Virus record (IMG/VR): IMGVR_UViG_3300030101_001813
Span: 1 to 34,532 of that record
Source of the DNA: a virus
Length of the DNA stretch: 34,532 nt
Strand: one strand, 5' to 3'
Below, piece by piece: positions 13,930-20,323 of this stretch. Position numbers and translations under genes: made by a program. Within the stretch, counting starts at the first letter, position 1; each line of letters begins with the position of its first letter. Below the pieces are notes generated by a model. The model saw only the letters and a program-made list of their open reading frames with translations, did not search any database and was not told the origin of the DNA.

Positions 13930-16295
13930 CCTTGATTCCTTTGTGAAGCTATAAATCTAGCATTTTGTGCTCGCATGTTAGCTATATCTTCAGTTGTATT
14001 GATACGGTCTTTTTGTATCAAAGTATTTGCTTGAAGCTTTTGTTTATTAAGTTCTAGTTGCTCTGCATCAGTTCTAGCTTGATTCATTGCTTCTTGTTCT
14101 TTTATTTGTAACTCTTTTGCTTTTAAGTCTACTAATGGGTCGCTTTGCTGTCCGCCAAGTACTTGAGCTTCTAATTCAAAATATTGTTTTGTAAGTTCAG
14201 CTTCTATTTGTGATAATCTAGCTTGTGCCATAGCTGGATCCATCTGCTGTTGTTGTGCTTCCATTTGTATCTGCATACTAGCTTTTAAACCAATATGTTC
14301 AAATATATGTTGCTGTAATATATTTATCATAGCTGGATTACTTCTAACAGATATACTACCCATGTAAGCTAAATGAGTAGATATATGTGCATCATGGTCT
14401 TGTTCTGGAAAAGCTTTAAGTTGCATTTGTCCACCTATTACTGACATAACTTTACCATTCTCTATAACTGCGTTCATAGGTTGTGGTTGTGGTGGAGGTG
14501 GTAATAACTGCTCAATATTATCTACACCTAAACTTATATACACTCTTCTATATGCTTCATACAAATTGTGCATTTCAGGCTTACTCGTTGCCAACTTTAA
14601 TTGTTCTTGTGCCAAACTAATGCGTTGTGACATACTAAAAATATTAGGATTAGCTACTGGTACAATATCAATACGTTGGTCAAAGTCTTGTGCTTTATCA
14701 CCTTCTTCGGTATATGGGTATGCACCACCTTCTTGTGATATTAAATCAGCAATAAGTTTAAACTCTTGCTTCATACCATTATACAAACGCTTATGAACAG
14801 CACTTATAATTCTACTACCACGCTCTAACAAAGCTATAGTTGTACCTACTGGCATCTCTTGATTGTTTATATTGCCAGTACCCATATCTGTTGTGCCGAC
14901 AAATTTTTGAGCCGCCTGAACCACAAAACCGAGTAGCTGAAATAATGTGCCACTCGGTTCTTGGTAGGGGAGATTAAAAAATGAGTTTTTAAGTTGGTCA
15001 CCAACAACATCTACATCACGCCATTCTCCAGGACGTAATGGTTCATCGTCATTTTTAATTCTTAAACCCCTAGCTTTAAAACCAGATGGCATATTTGCTA
15101 GAGTACCTGAGTCTATTAACTGCCGTAAGTTTGCTGTCGCCGCTCTAGACAAGTTACCAAGTAAATGTATAAGTCCATTACCGTAAAAACCTAGTCCAGG
15201 AGTGAACATATAGTGAACAAAATACTGTTTTTTGTTTTTAAAAGCATCATTTGGGTCATAATTTCGGTAAACGGACAAAACTTCGCCATTTTCAGCACTA
15301 ACTGTAACAATATACGGTAATTTTACACCAGTTTCCTCACCATCTCCGCCAATATCAGGAAATTTTTCCAAATCTAAGTAACAATGGCACTCAAAAAGCT
15401 GAACTTCTTCATAATCGCCTTGTGCGTATACACCAGTTATTGATTCTACGGTGTCATCGGCTTCATCTCTGTCTGTTTGTCCTGATTGTATATCTATATC
15501 ACGGTAAAATTTACTTACTTGAAGCTTTCTAAGCTCATTTTCGGTCATTGTAATGACTTGTGTTACTCTATCAGCAGAATCTAAGTCCGTAGCATTAAAT
15601 GGCACGAGCATATCTTTCGCCTCAACGAACTTACTTACTTGCCTACCGAGTTGTGGGTCTACATAAATCTTTTTAAAAGCACTACCACCTAGCCCCAAAT
15701 AATATAACATCTGGTCAAACTCAGCTTCATACTCTTTCATAGTGTGCATAATTGTATAATTCATATAATCTTGCACACGTTCTGCTTGTTTTTCTAAATC
15801 TGGGGTTGTTGTTCCCATAACTTGTGTGCGTACTGGACCTTTCGCTGGAAGAAGTTCCTTATATGCTTGACTTTGGAACTGCGTAACTGCTTCATTCAAC
15901 ATAGGGTGTACTACACCAGTAGCACCATCAAAAGGTTCTGTTCTATTTTCGTAATTCAAACCAAGTAAATTTAAGCCTTCACTGTATGTATTCAACCACT
16001 CACTACGAGCATTTTTATCTTCTTCTACTTTTTCTAATACAAAGCTACTAATACCAGTTAATTCTTCATCATCTAACTGCTCAGCTAAATTAGCCATAAA
16101 ACTTGTATCTTCTGGCTCATCCTCTTGAGAGCCAAGTTCCACGGACCCATCTTCAAGTTCGGTAATTTCCATACCTTCTACTATTTCAGGTTGGTCTTCT
16201 ATATCAACATCAACTGGATCTGGGTCAAGTATTGGGTTGCCAACAAGTGTAAGCTCACGTTCAATATTATTATAAGGGTTTTTCGGTTCAGCCAT
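13926..16295 (-). CDS. Portal protein (P22-like)
   Basis: The 789-residue length fits large podovirus portals. After an acidic N-terminus there is the pattern R-S-E-W-L-N-T-Y-S-E-G-L near residue 97, then E-P-F-D-G-A-T-G-V-V-H-P-M-L-N-E-A-V (120-137) and A-Y-K-E-L-L-P-A-K-G-P-V. These are typical of P22-like portals. The stem/crown region includes V-G-T-T-I-A-L-L-E-R-G-S, and the C-terminus is a Gln-rich coiled coil (about 690-789). It forms the dodecameric DNA channel that binds TerL and the adaptors. A very good RBS (AAAGGAGGGTTAC) precedes it. Confidence 0.88.
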   Translation of the reverse strand: MAEPKNPYNNIERELTLVGNPILDPDPVDVDIEDQPEIVEGMEITELEDGSVELGSQEDEPEDTSFMANLAEQLDDEELTGISSFVLEKVEEDKNARSEWLNTYSEGLNLLGLNYENRTEPFDGATGVVHPMLNEAVTQFQSQAYKELLPAKGPVRTQVMGTTTPDLEKQAERVQDYMNYTIMHTMKEYEAEFDQMLYYLGLGGSAFKKIYVDPQLGRQVSKFVEAKDMLVPFNATDLDSADRVTQVITMTENELRKLQVSKFYRDIDIQSGQTDRDEADDTVESITGVYAQGDYEEVQLFECHCYLDLEKFPDIGGDGEETGVKLPYIVTVSAENGEVLSVYRNYDPNDAFKNKKQYFVHYMFTPGLGFYGNGLIHLLGNLSRAATANLRQLIDSGTLANMPSGFKARGLRIKNDDEPLRPGEWRDVDVVGDQLKNSFFNLPYQEPSGTLFQLLGFVVQAAQKFVGTTDMGTGNINNQEMPVGTTIALLERGSRIISAVHKRLYNGMKQEFKLIADLISQEGGAYPYTEEGDKAQDFDQRIDIVPVANPNIFSMSQRISLAQEQLKLATSKPEMHNLYEAYRRVYISLGVDNIEQLLPPPPQPQPMNAVIENGKVMSVIGGQMQLKAFPEQDHDAHISTHLAYMGSISVRSNPAMINILQQHIFEHIGLKASMQIQMEAQQQQMDPAMAQARLSQIEAELTKQYFELEAQVLGGQQSDPLVDLKAKELQIKEQEAMNQARTDAEQLELNKQKLQANTLIQKDRINTTEDIANMRAQNARFIASQRNQG

Positions 16296-16467
16296 GTAAC
16301 CCTCCTTTTATCACATAAAAGCGTTGTCTTATTAAGTGTGCCACATTTTCACGTATCTCGCTAGAAGTTAATGGTTCAAAATTTTCATCTTCTACAACCA
16401 AAGCATCTGTCAACATTTCTACCTCATGGTATAATTGCTGAGGTGTCAACTCATCCGTAGTAGGCAT
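16288..16467 (-). CDS. Small protein between terminase and portal (59 aa)
   Basis: The start is placed at ATG 16467, 17 nt inside the terminase 3' end; a longer frame from 16503 would overlap more. The product is helical and acidic in its first half (D-E-L-T-P-Q-Q-L-Y-H-E-V-E-M-L), then S-S-E-I-R-E-N-V-A-H-L-I-R-Q-R-F-Y-V-I-K-G-G. Small genes at this spot are common in podoviruses. I recognise no family; a terminase-portal accessory role is guesswork. Its end overlaps the portal start by 8 nt. Confidence 0.55.
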   Translation of the reverse strand: MPTTDELTPQQLYHEVEMLTDALVVEDENFEPLTSSEIRENVAHLIRQRFYVIKGGLHG

Positions 16468-17923
16468 TATTTCTAGGTATATATTCTGGCTCATAAACTT
16501 CATCCTCTGGGTGTGTTATAAATCCACCTTCTCTAAATCTTCGTAAAGCTTGGGTTACTGTATCAACAAAGTCATCATGCTCTCCAGCAGGAAAACTCGC
16601 ACACTCTTCAATAACTTCTTCAGCCCAACGAGTATCTGGTGACCATACTAACCCACTTTCTAGTAAAGGTGCAACTGAATTAACACGACTGAATTTATCG
16701 TTACCTCTACTTGGGCTATAATTTTGTATTGGAATGCCCATCTGCCGTAGTTCATGGGTCAATGGCATACCTGATGCTTTCGCCTCAATCAAGACACATT
16801 CTGGATCCCAGTATTGATATTCCTCCAAAGCTATTTTGCGTAACTCGGGAAAGTCCCACCTACCACGTCTAGCATCACAAAGAATTATGTTGGGAGGTCC
16901 ACCCTCCTCTGGGTAAAAAACACCCCAAGTAGTTATTGCTGAATAGTCCGCTGTTTCTTTTTTACTAAACGCAGTATCGTATGACTGCATAACATAACTC
17001 AAAGGTGGTATATCTTCTTTTTTCCAAACTTGCCACCACTCCCTTTTTAGTATGGCACTTGTTTCACTCGTCGGGTTTTGTTGCCATTGGGCTTCCCACT
17101 TACCAACTGACAATGAAGCCTTAACCTTTAACAGTTCTTCTACTTTCCAAAAGTTAGACCACATTGCCTTACCATCAGGTAAAATAGCTGGGAACTCAAT
17201 TACTTCCCACTGGTCAGCTAACACATCTCTAGCTTGTTGCTTAATTAATTTACCAGTTAAATCTATCTCACTCCACCTTGTCATTACGATTACTATAGCT
17301 CCTCCTGGCTGAAGTCTCTGGCGAGGACCTGAGGTGTACCATTCATATGCGTTCTCCAAAGCGGATGGACTTAAAGCATCTTGTTCTGAGTGGGGGTCAT
17401 CTATTATCATCAAATCTGCACCACGACCAGTTATCGCTCCACCAACTCCAGCCGCGAAGTATTCGCCACCTTTGTCTGTTTCCCAACGTCCAGCCGCGAG
17501 GCTGTCTGACCGTAACTTTACATCTGGAAATACTTGGGCGTACTCGGCTCCTGCCATAAGGTTTCTTACTTTTCTACCAAACCTCACGGCTAGTTCACCA
17601 GTATGAGTTGCTTGTATTATCTTTAACTTTGGGTTACGTCCCATCAACCAACTCGGCAATAAGTAACTTGCAAACTCTGACTTAGTATGTCTCGGGGGCA
17701 TGTTTACAATAAGTCGTTTTATTTTGCCAGTAGCCAAGTCGTTAAATTTTTTCGCCATTATCTTATGGTGCTCACCTTCTATAAAATCTTCCCATATAGC
17801 ACCAACATATGTCATAAAATCTTTACGAGCACCCTCAGCAGTCACTAACTGCTTTTGCTTTTCCATAAGTTTTAAGTAATGTCGTAATTTTTCTTCAGGA
17901 ATGTTTAAAGGGGCTTGTGTCAT
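16451..17923 (-). CDS. terL: Terminase large subunit
   Basis: The 490-residue protein is a packaging motor with both domains intact. The ATPase has Walker A P-P-R-H-T-K-S-E (76-83) and Walker B L-M-I-I-D-D-P-H-S (171-179), with coupling motif V-M-T-R-W near 213. The nuclease has S-Y-D-T-A-F-S (D316), V-L-I-E-A-K-A-S-G (E380) and H-D-D-F-V-D (about 449-454), an RNase H-like metal site. It cuts and threads DNA into the head through the portal. It is separated from terS by about 3 kb, which is unusual. It has its own candidate promoter. Confidence 0.92.
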   Translation of the reverse strand: MTQAPLNIPEEKLRHYLKLMEKQKQLVTAEGARKDFMTYVGAIWEDFIEGEHHKIMAKKFNDLATGKIKRLIVNMPPRHTKSEFASYLLPSWLMGRNPKLKIIQATHTGELAVRFGRKVRNLMAGAEYAQVFPDVKLRSDSLAAGRWETDKGGEYFAAGVGGAITGRGADLMIIDDPHSEQDALSPSALENAYEWYTSGPRQRLQPGGAIVIVMTRWSEIDLTGKLIKQQARDVLADQWEVIEFPAILPDGKAMWSNFWKVEELLKVKASLSVGKWEAQWQQNPTSETSAILKREWWQVWKKEDIPPLSYVMQSYDTAFSKKETADYSAITTWGVFYPEEGGPPNIILCDARRGRWDFPELRKIALEEYQYWDPECVLIEAKASGMPLTHELRQMGIPIQNYSPSRGNDKFSRVNSVAPLLESGLVWSPDTRWAEEVIEECASFPAGEHDDFVDTVTQALRRFREGGFITHPEDEVYEPEYIPRNNAYYG

Positions 17924-17965
17924 TTTTTTATAAAAATTTTTCCATGGACAATGAACCTGACTTCA

Positions 17966-17994
17966 TATATACACAAAAGGGGGGTCATGTACAA
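17966..17994 (-). promoter_or_regulatory. Candidate sigma70 promoter for terL and structural genes
   Basis: On the minus strand TTGTAC (-35), 17 nt, TATATA (-10), ending about 42 nt before the terL ATG. It lies after the terminator of the preceding unit, where a fresh promoter is needed. Sequence match only. Confidence 0.55.
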
Positions 17995-18030
17995 ATAATT
18001 TTCTGATATGCTGTGATTCGTGCGGAACCT

Positions 18031-18072
18031 GTATGCACTGACGCACATACATGTATATCTCCCGTCAGGGAG
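18031..18072. other. Two short inverted repeats upstream of the terL promoter
   Basis: GTATG/CATAC arms (18031-18050) and CTCCC/GGGAG arms around GTCA (18059-18072) lie between the preceding terminator and the terL promoter. They could be regulator sites, RNA hairpins, or part of a packaging site. The rest of the 225-nt gap at 17924-18148 holds the promoter and terminator described separately; I see no gene in it. Confidence 0.35.
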
Positions 18073-18101
18073 GGGACCGTTAACATGTTAACTAACTACC
18101 C

Positions 18102-18136
18102 AAAAAAATAGGGCTATGGTTGTAACGCCATAGCCC
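18102..18136 (-). terminator. Rho-independent terminator of the GA-free unit
   Basis: On the minus strand a perfect 9-bp stem GGGCTATGG/CCATAGCCC with an 8-nt loop is followed by TATTTTTTT. It begins 13 nt after the gene's stop codon. Like the gene, it contains no GA or TC. Confidence 0.92.
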
Positions 18137-18148
18137 TAGCAGTAGCCC

Positions 18149-18688
18149 CTATTTAAGGGCTACTAGCGTACCAAAGTTAGTACCGTAGGTATGCTTAGCT
18201 AAGTAGCTAAAGCTACCTATAAGCACTGCACCTAGTGCGTTTTGCCTACAACCGTTTTGGCTATTGGCATTTGCTAAAATACTGCTACCACTTAATTGGC
18301 TAATAGCTTGTATTTGGCTAAGTGGTATTATTTTAGCTTGGCTAGGTACAACCATATTAACAAGCGTTGCGTGTACTTTAGGGCATGTAGTTTTACCCTT
18401 AAGCTTTGTAATAGCTTGTTGGTTAACACCATTTACACAAGCCCATAATATAGCCCCAGCTACGCTATTTTGTGCTTGTTGTGCTTTTAGCATTGGTTGC
18501 CACAAAGTGCCTTTAGCATTAACGCCACCAAACAAAGTGCCATTAGCAGTAAAGGCATTTTTGTTTAACTGTAAGCCCCATTTATGTACGCCACCGTTAG
18601 CGTTAATAAATGCAACCATATTGGCTACTAAAGTGTGTGCGTTTTTTTGTGTTACTGCACTTGTAACATTGTTAAAAGTATTTGGCAT
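18149..18688 (-). CDS. Acid-free 179-aa protein encoded without GA or TC dinucleotides
   Basis: I do not recognise the family. The protein has no Asp, no Glu and one Arg, with about 20 Asn, 12 Lys and many Ala/Val/Gln. All Ser codons must be AGY and the stop is TAG, because GAN, NGA, TCN and NTC codons (15 sense codons) are absent. Landmarks are A-F-I-N-A-N-G-G-V (about 26-34), G-T-L-W, A-I-L-W-A-C-V-N-G near 80-88, a Gln/Ile/Ser-rich centre, and H-T-Y-G-T-N-F-G-T-L near the end. Several landmarks match the protein at 20324-20791. There is no signal peptide or clear membrane span. With no carboxylates, a metal-dependent nuclease site of the usual kind is excluded; His, Lys, Cys or Ser chemistry or nucleic-acid binding remains possible. 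It is a single-gene unit with its own promoter and terminator. Confidence 0.85.
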   Translation of the reverse strand: MPNTFNNVTSAVTQKNAHTLVANMVAFINANGGVHKWGLQLNKNAFTANGTLFGGVNAKGTLWQPMLKAQQAQNSVAGAILWACVNGVNQQAITKLKGKTTCPKVHATLVNMVVPSQAKIIPLSQIQAISQLSGSSILANANSQNGCRQNALGAVLIGSFSYLAKHTYGTNFGTLVALK

Positions 18689-18730
18689 GTTAGCCCCCTT
18701 TTAGTTAGTTAAGCCGTAGTTGGCAATTAT

Positions 18731-18759
18731 AGAATAGCAAATACAAAATAGGTTGTAAA
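18731..18759 (-). promoter_or_regulatory. Promoter of the GA-free unit (GTGTTTACA class)
   Basis: On the minus strand TTTACA (18754-18759), 17 nt, TATTCT (18731-18736). A perfect TATAAT at 18726-18731 gives an alternative -10 with poor spacing. The -35 is embedded in GTGTTTACA, the same word found before the genes at 20791 and 26449. The gap up to 18900 is AT-rich and shows no further gene. Confidence 0.65.
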
Positions 18760-18900
18760 CACTTAATTTACTTTTTTTACACTTTTTTTATTTTGTGTTG
18801 CATTTTCGCAACAACTACCTTTTTTGATTTGTGATTGTGATTTACATATATGCCACGCTGTCATCATATGATTGAGCACGCGACAATGTGTAACAATCCA

Positions 18901-18954
18901 TCAGGCAAATAATAATACAGCCATCAGGATTGCTACCACATATAACAATATCAT
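18901..18954 (-). CDS. Tiny membrane peptide (17 aa)
   Basis: An ATG at 18954 overlaps the stop of the preceding two-span membrane protein (ATGA) and opens an 18-codon frame ending TGA. The peptide MILLYVVAILMAVLLFA is one uninterrupted hydrophobic helix. Overlap coupling and the pure membrane-helix composition argue for translation, but so short a frame can occur by chance. A similar 16-residue peptide with the same overlap arrangement is encoded at 23880-23930. Confidence 0.4.
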   Translation of the reverse strand: MILLYVVAILMAVLLFA

Positions 18955-19109
18955 TTACTTAGCTCGTGATGCAAAGCAAATACCATAACAGTAGTGACTG
19001 CCATACCACATAGTATAAGTTGCCACTCAAAGGTAAATATGCACATAACTAAGAATGCTAGTGAAAGTAAAACACATACCCAAGCAAGAATAAAATTAAA
19101 TGTTTCCAT
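18951..19109 (-). CDS. Small two-span membrane protein (52 aa)
   Basis: ATG at 19109 is preceded by AAAGGAGCTAAACA, a good RBS. The protein has a first hydrophobic helix (F-N-F-I-L-A-W-V-C-V-L-L-S-L-A-F-L-V), a short W-Q linker, and a second (L-I-L-C-G-M-A-V-T-T-V-M-V-F-A-L), ending HHELSK. It overlaps the preceding regulator-like gene by 14 nt. Together with the 17-residue peptide behind it, it forms a membrane-protein pair. Superinfection exclusion or a holin-like role is possible, but nothing identifies it. Confidence 0.65.
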   Translation of the reverse strand: METFNFILAWVCVLLSLAFLVMCIFTFEWQLILCGMAVTTVMVFALHHELSK

Positions 19110-19266
19110 TGTTTAGCTCCTTTAAATATTTATGTACTACAAAATTAAGGGCTTGTTGCAACCCGACGTGCATACCATATTCTTTTAAAATATGGTCCTG
19201 AACTTGTTTAAGCCCGTCAGCATCTGAGTGACGTAGCGTAAGCATTTTTTCTTTTACTATTGACAT
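19096..19266 (-). CDS. Small helical protein, paralogue of the 23658-23822 protein (56 aa)
   Basis: The start is the ATG at 19266, which has GGAGTTAACA directly before it; the ATG at 19278 would sit inside that RBS. The C-terminal half reads G-L-K-Q-V-Q-D-H-I-L-K-E-Y-G-M-H-V-G-L-Q-Q-A-L-N-F-V-V-H-K-Y-L-K-E. It lines up without gaps with the protein encoded at 23658-23822. A short strand followed by two helices with a G-M-x-[VI] turn would suit a ribbon-helix-helix or similar dimeric DNA-binding fold, but I cannot confirm this. First gene of a three-gene unit. Confidence 0.65.
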   Translation of the reverse strand: MSIVKEKMLTLRHSDADGLKQVQDHILKEYGMHVGLQQALNFVVHKYLKELNNGNI

Positions 19267-19298
19267 TGTTAACTCCATTGGTTGTTTAAGTTATGTTT

Positions 19299-19328
19299 AT
19301 AGTATTACCTGTGATTTATATAGAGCAA
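19299..19328 (-). promoter_or_regulatory. Candidate promoter, copy 1 of a duplicated module
   Basis: On the minus strand TTGCTC (19323-19328), 18 nt, TACTAT (19299-19304). The 7 bases after TTGCTC and the segment TAAATCA match the copy at 19715-19744. ATGACA sits 9 nt upstream of TTGCTC in both copies (19338-19343 here) and, with TATAAA 17 nt further, offers an alternative -35/-10 pair. Confidence 0.55.
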
Positions 19329-19356
19329 TAAAAAGATTGTCATGTCTGAACGGGCT

Positions 19357-19371
19357 GAATCAAATTGACTC
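19357..19371. promoter_or_regulatory. Operator-like 15-mer, site 1
   Basis: GAATCAAATTGACTC, two GAWTC-like half sites separated by 5 nt. It lies 13 nt upstream of the conserved ATGACA of promoter copy 1. Related sites occur at 19781-19795 and 19834-19848. A phage regulator binding site is inferred from repetition. Confidence 0.4.
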
Positions 19372-19384
19372 TGCTCGCCCAGTC

Positions 19385-19410
19385 AAAAAGAAGGAGGGCG
19401 TGAGCCCCCC
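19385..19410 (-). terminator. Rho-independent terminator after the 87-aa gene
   Basis: On the minus strand a 7-bp stem GGGGGGC/GCCCTCC (one G-U pair) closes a TCAC loop and is followed by TTCTTTTT. It starts 8 nt after the stop of the gene at 19418. Confidence 0.85.
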
Positions 19411-19417
19411 CACTTGA

Positions 19418-19681
19418 TTAAACATTTAAAAGCTTTCCATCCATCCCAAAGTTCAATACATGCTTGAGGTGTCCATCCTCATACACATTGTAAGATAAAG
19501 GTTGCTTTTTGACAGGCTTACCATACGTTCGGTAAAAGTCAATGAAGCCTTGGACATCTTCCATTACCCACATGATAGCATCCTTTGAGTTTGTGAAACT
19601 CGCCGCACTCTTCATATATGCAAAAACATACTGTCCAGGTTTTAGTGGACCTCTACATACTAACCATTCTTGATTACTCAT
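19418..19681 (-). CDS. Hypothetical protein in its own transcription unit (87 aa)
   Basis: It has a clear RBS (TAGGAGTTAACA), a promoter upstream and a terminator downstream, so it is a complete single-gene unit. The protein reads N-Q-E-W-L-V-C-R-G-P-L-K-P-G-Q-Y-V-F-A-Y, then K-D-A-I-M-W-V-M-E-D-V-Q-G-F-I-D-F-Y. It has a beta-type end (Y-N-V-Y-E-D-G-H-L-K-H-V). I recognise no family. The isolated unit inside the terminase region suggests an accessory (moron-like) function such as host interaction, but this is inference. Confidence 0.65.
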   Translation of the reverse strand: MSNQEWLVCRGPLKPGQYVFAYMKSAASFTNSKDAIMWVMEDVQGFIDFYRTYGKPVKKQPLSYNVYEDGHLKHVLNFGMDGKLLNV

Positions 19682-19714
19682 TGTTAACTCCTAAGGTTTT
19701 ATTTAATTATTTAA

Positions 19715-19744
19715 ATAGTATGGGGCATGATTTAAATAGAGCAA
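19715..19744 (-). promoter_or_regulatory. Candidate promoter, copy 2 of a duplicated module
   Basis: On the minus strand TTGCTC (19739-19744), 18 nt, TACTAT (19715-19720), with ATGACA at 19754-19759, 9 nt further upstream. Element order and spacing from ATGACA to TACTAT are identical to the copy at 19299-19343, pointing to duplication or shared regulation. Confidence 0.55.
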
Positions 19745-19780
19745 TAGTAGAAGTGTCATACGATTTCTTCTTCCCGTCGT

Positions 19781-19795
19781 GAATCAATTGGAATC
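19781..19795. promoter_or_regulatory. Operator-like 15-mer, site 2
   Basis: GAATCAATTGGAATC lies 21 nt upstream of the ATGACA element of promoter copy 2, in the equivalent position to site 1. Confidence 0.4.
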
Positions 19796-19806
19796 AAGTA
19801 TGTTAC

Positions 19807-19836
19807 TGTATATGTGATGGTACATGTATATGTGAT
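19807..19836. repeat. Direct repeat of a 12-mer, next to operator-like site 3
   Basis: TGTATATGTGAT occurs twice, at 19807-19818 and 19825-19836. The second copy runs into GATTCAAATAGAATC (19834-19848), a palindromic variant of the operator-like 15-mers. The cluster fills the gap between the VRR-NUC stop and promoter copy 2. Confidence 0.5.
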
Positions 19837-19849
19837 TCAAATAGAATCA

Positions 19850-20275
19850 TCAATCCATCCATCCATCCTGTCCCGAGAACATTTGAGAAAATAAGAGTTG
19901 CCATGCGTTTTGATCCATGTTGATCGGTCGCTTCGCATCGTACGAAACGTCACCATCCATCAACCTCGCTCCAAGGTTCTTTCCATCAATAATTAATACG
20001 CTCTGGGAGGAAGGATGATGAACCAAGTTATAAACCCGACCTCCATGCTGAGTTCTTAAGGTCTGCCATGCAATCTGCAAGGGTCTAAATGTTGGGTAGC
20101 TCTTGTCGTTTCTTGTTGTCAAAACCTTTAATTCAAACCAAGCTTCGTTCCCCTTATAACATCCACTCAGGTCAGGTATCCCAGTCGCCGTGTAGGATTC
20201 TAACCTACTCCAATGACACATTCCCTCGGTCTGTTTTTTAATTATGTTCCAAAATTTTGTTTCAGGTTTAATCAT
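19850..20275 (-). CDS. VRR-NUC-type nuclease (PD-(D/E)XK fold)
   Basis: The 141-residue protein has the core G-I-P-D-L-S-G (D35) followed by E-A-W-F-E-L-K (E48, K50), the D...ExK metal site of the VRR-NUC family. It then has R-P-L-Q-I-A-W-Q, also typical. Small stand-alone phage members are thought to act on branched DNA, for example resolving junctions before packaging, which fits its place beside the terminase genes. The upstream terminator ends only 12 nt before its ATG and no good RBS is visible (CTAACAAA), so expression is probably low or depends on read-through. Confidence 0.82.
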   Translation of the reverse strand: MIKPETKFWNIIKKQTEGMCHWSRLESYTATGIPDLSGCYKGNEAWFELKVLTTRNDKSYPTFRPLQIAWQTLRTQHGGRVYNLVHHPSSQSVLIIDGKNLGARLMDGDVSYDAKRPINMDQNAWQLLFSQMFSGQDGWMD

Positions 20276-20287
20276 TTTGTTAGGTCT

Positions 20288-20316
20288 AAAAAAACCCCCA
20301 GTTTTACGACTGGGGG
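20288..20316 (-). terminator. Rho-independent terminator after the 155-aa gene
   Basis: On the minus strand a 7-bp stem CCCCCAG/CTGGGGG with an 8-nt loop (TCGTAAAA) is followed by TTTTTTT. It begins 8 nt after the stop codon at 20324. Confidence 0.92.
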
Positions 20317-20323
20317 CTGAATA

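Larger units (their letters stand above)
18077..18731. other. GA/TC-free tract covering a whole transcription unit
   Basis: Reading base by base, the 655 bp from 18077 to 18731 contain no GA and no TC dinucleotide, so 5'-GA-3' is missing from both strands. AG and CT are abundant. The nearest GA steps are at 18075-18076 and 18732-18733. The tract covers the terminator hairpin, the 179-codon gene, its Shine-Dalgarno (AAAAGGGGGC, where neighbours use GGAG) and the leader up to the -10 region. Flanking genes of similar size hold dozens of these dinucleotides. Confidence 0.95.

Noticed and set aside
18264-18704. 146-codon plus-strand frame across the GA-free gene
   Set aside because: The GA/TC desert removes TGA and TCA on both strands and so lengthens chance frames. 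The minus-strand gene has the RBS, promoter and terminator.
18077-18731. Cytosine deamination in TpC context (TC to TT, GA to AA) as origin of the desert
   Set aside because: Rejected as sole cause: the tract is not unusually AT-rich, keeps an intact frame, promoter and terminator, and uses a G-run Shine-Dalgarno, not the A-rich product expected from deaminating GGAG. Mutational pressure plus selection remains possible.
19853-19869. Tandem ATCC repeats
   Set aside because: They form the coding 3' end of the VRR-NUC gene (D-G-W-M-D) and are too short to be a meaningful satellite or CRISPR-like array.
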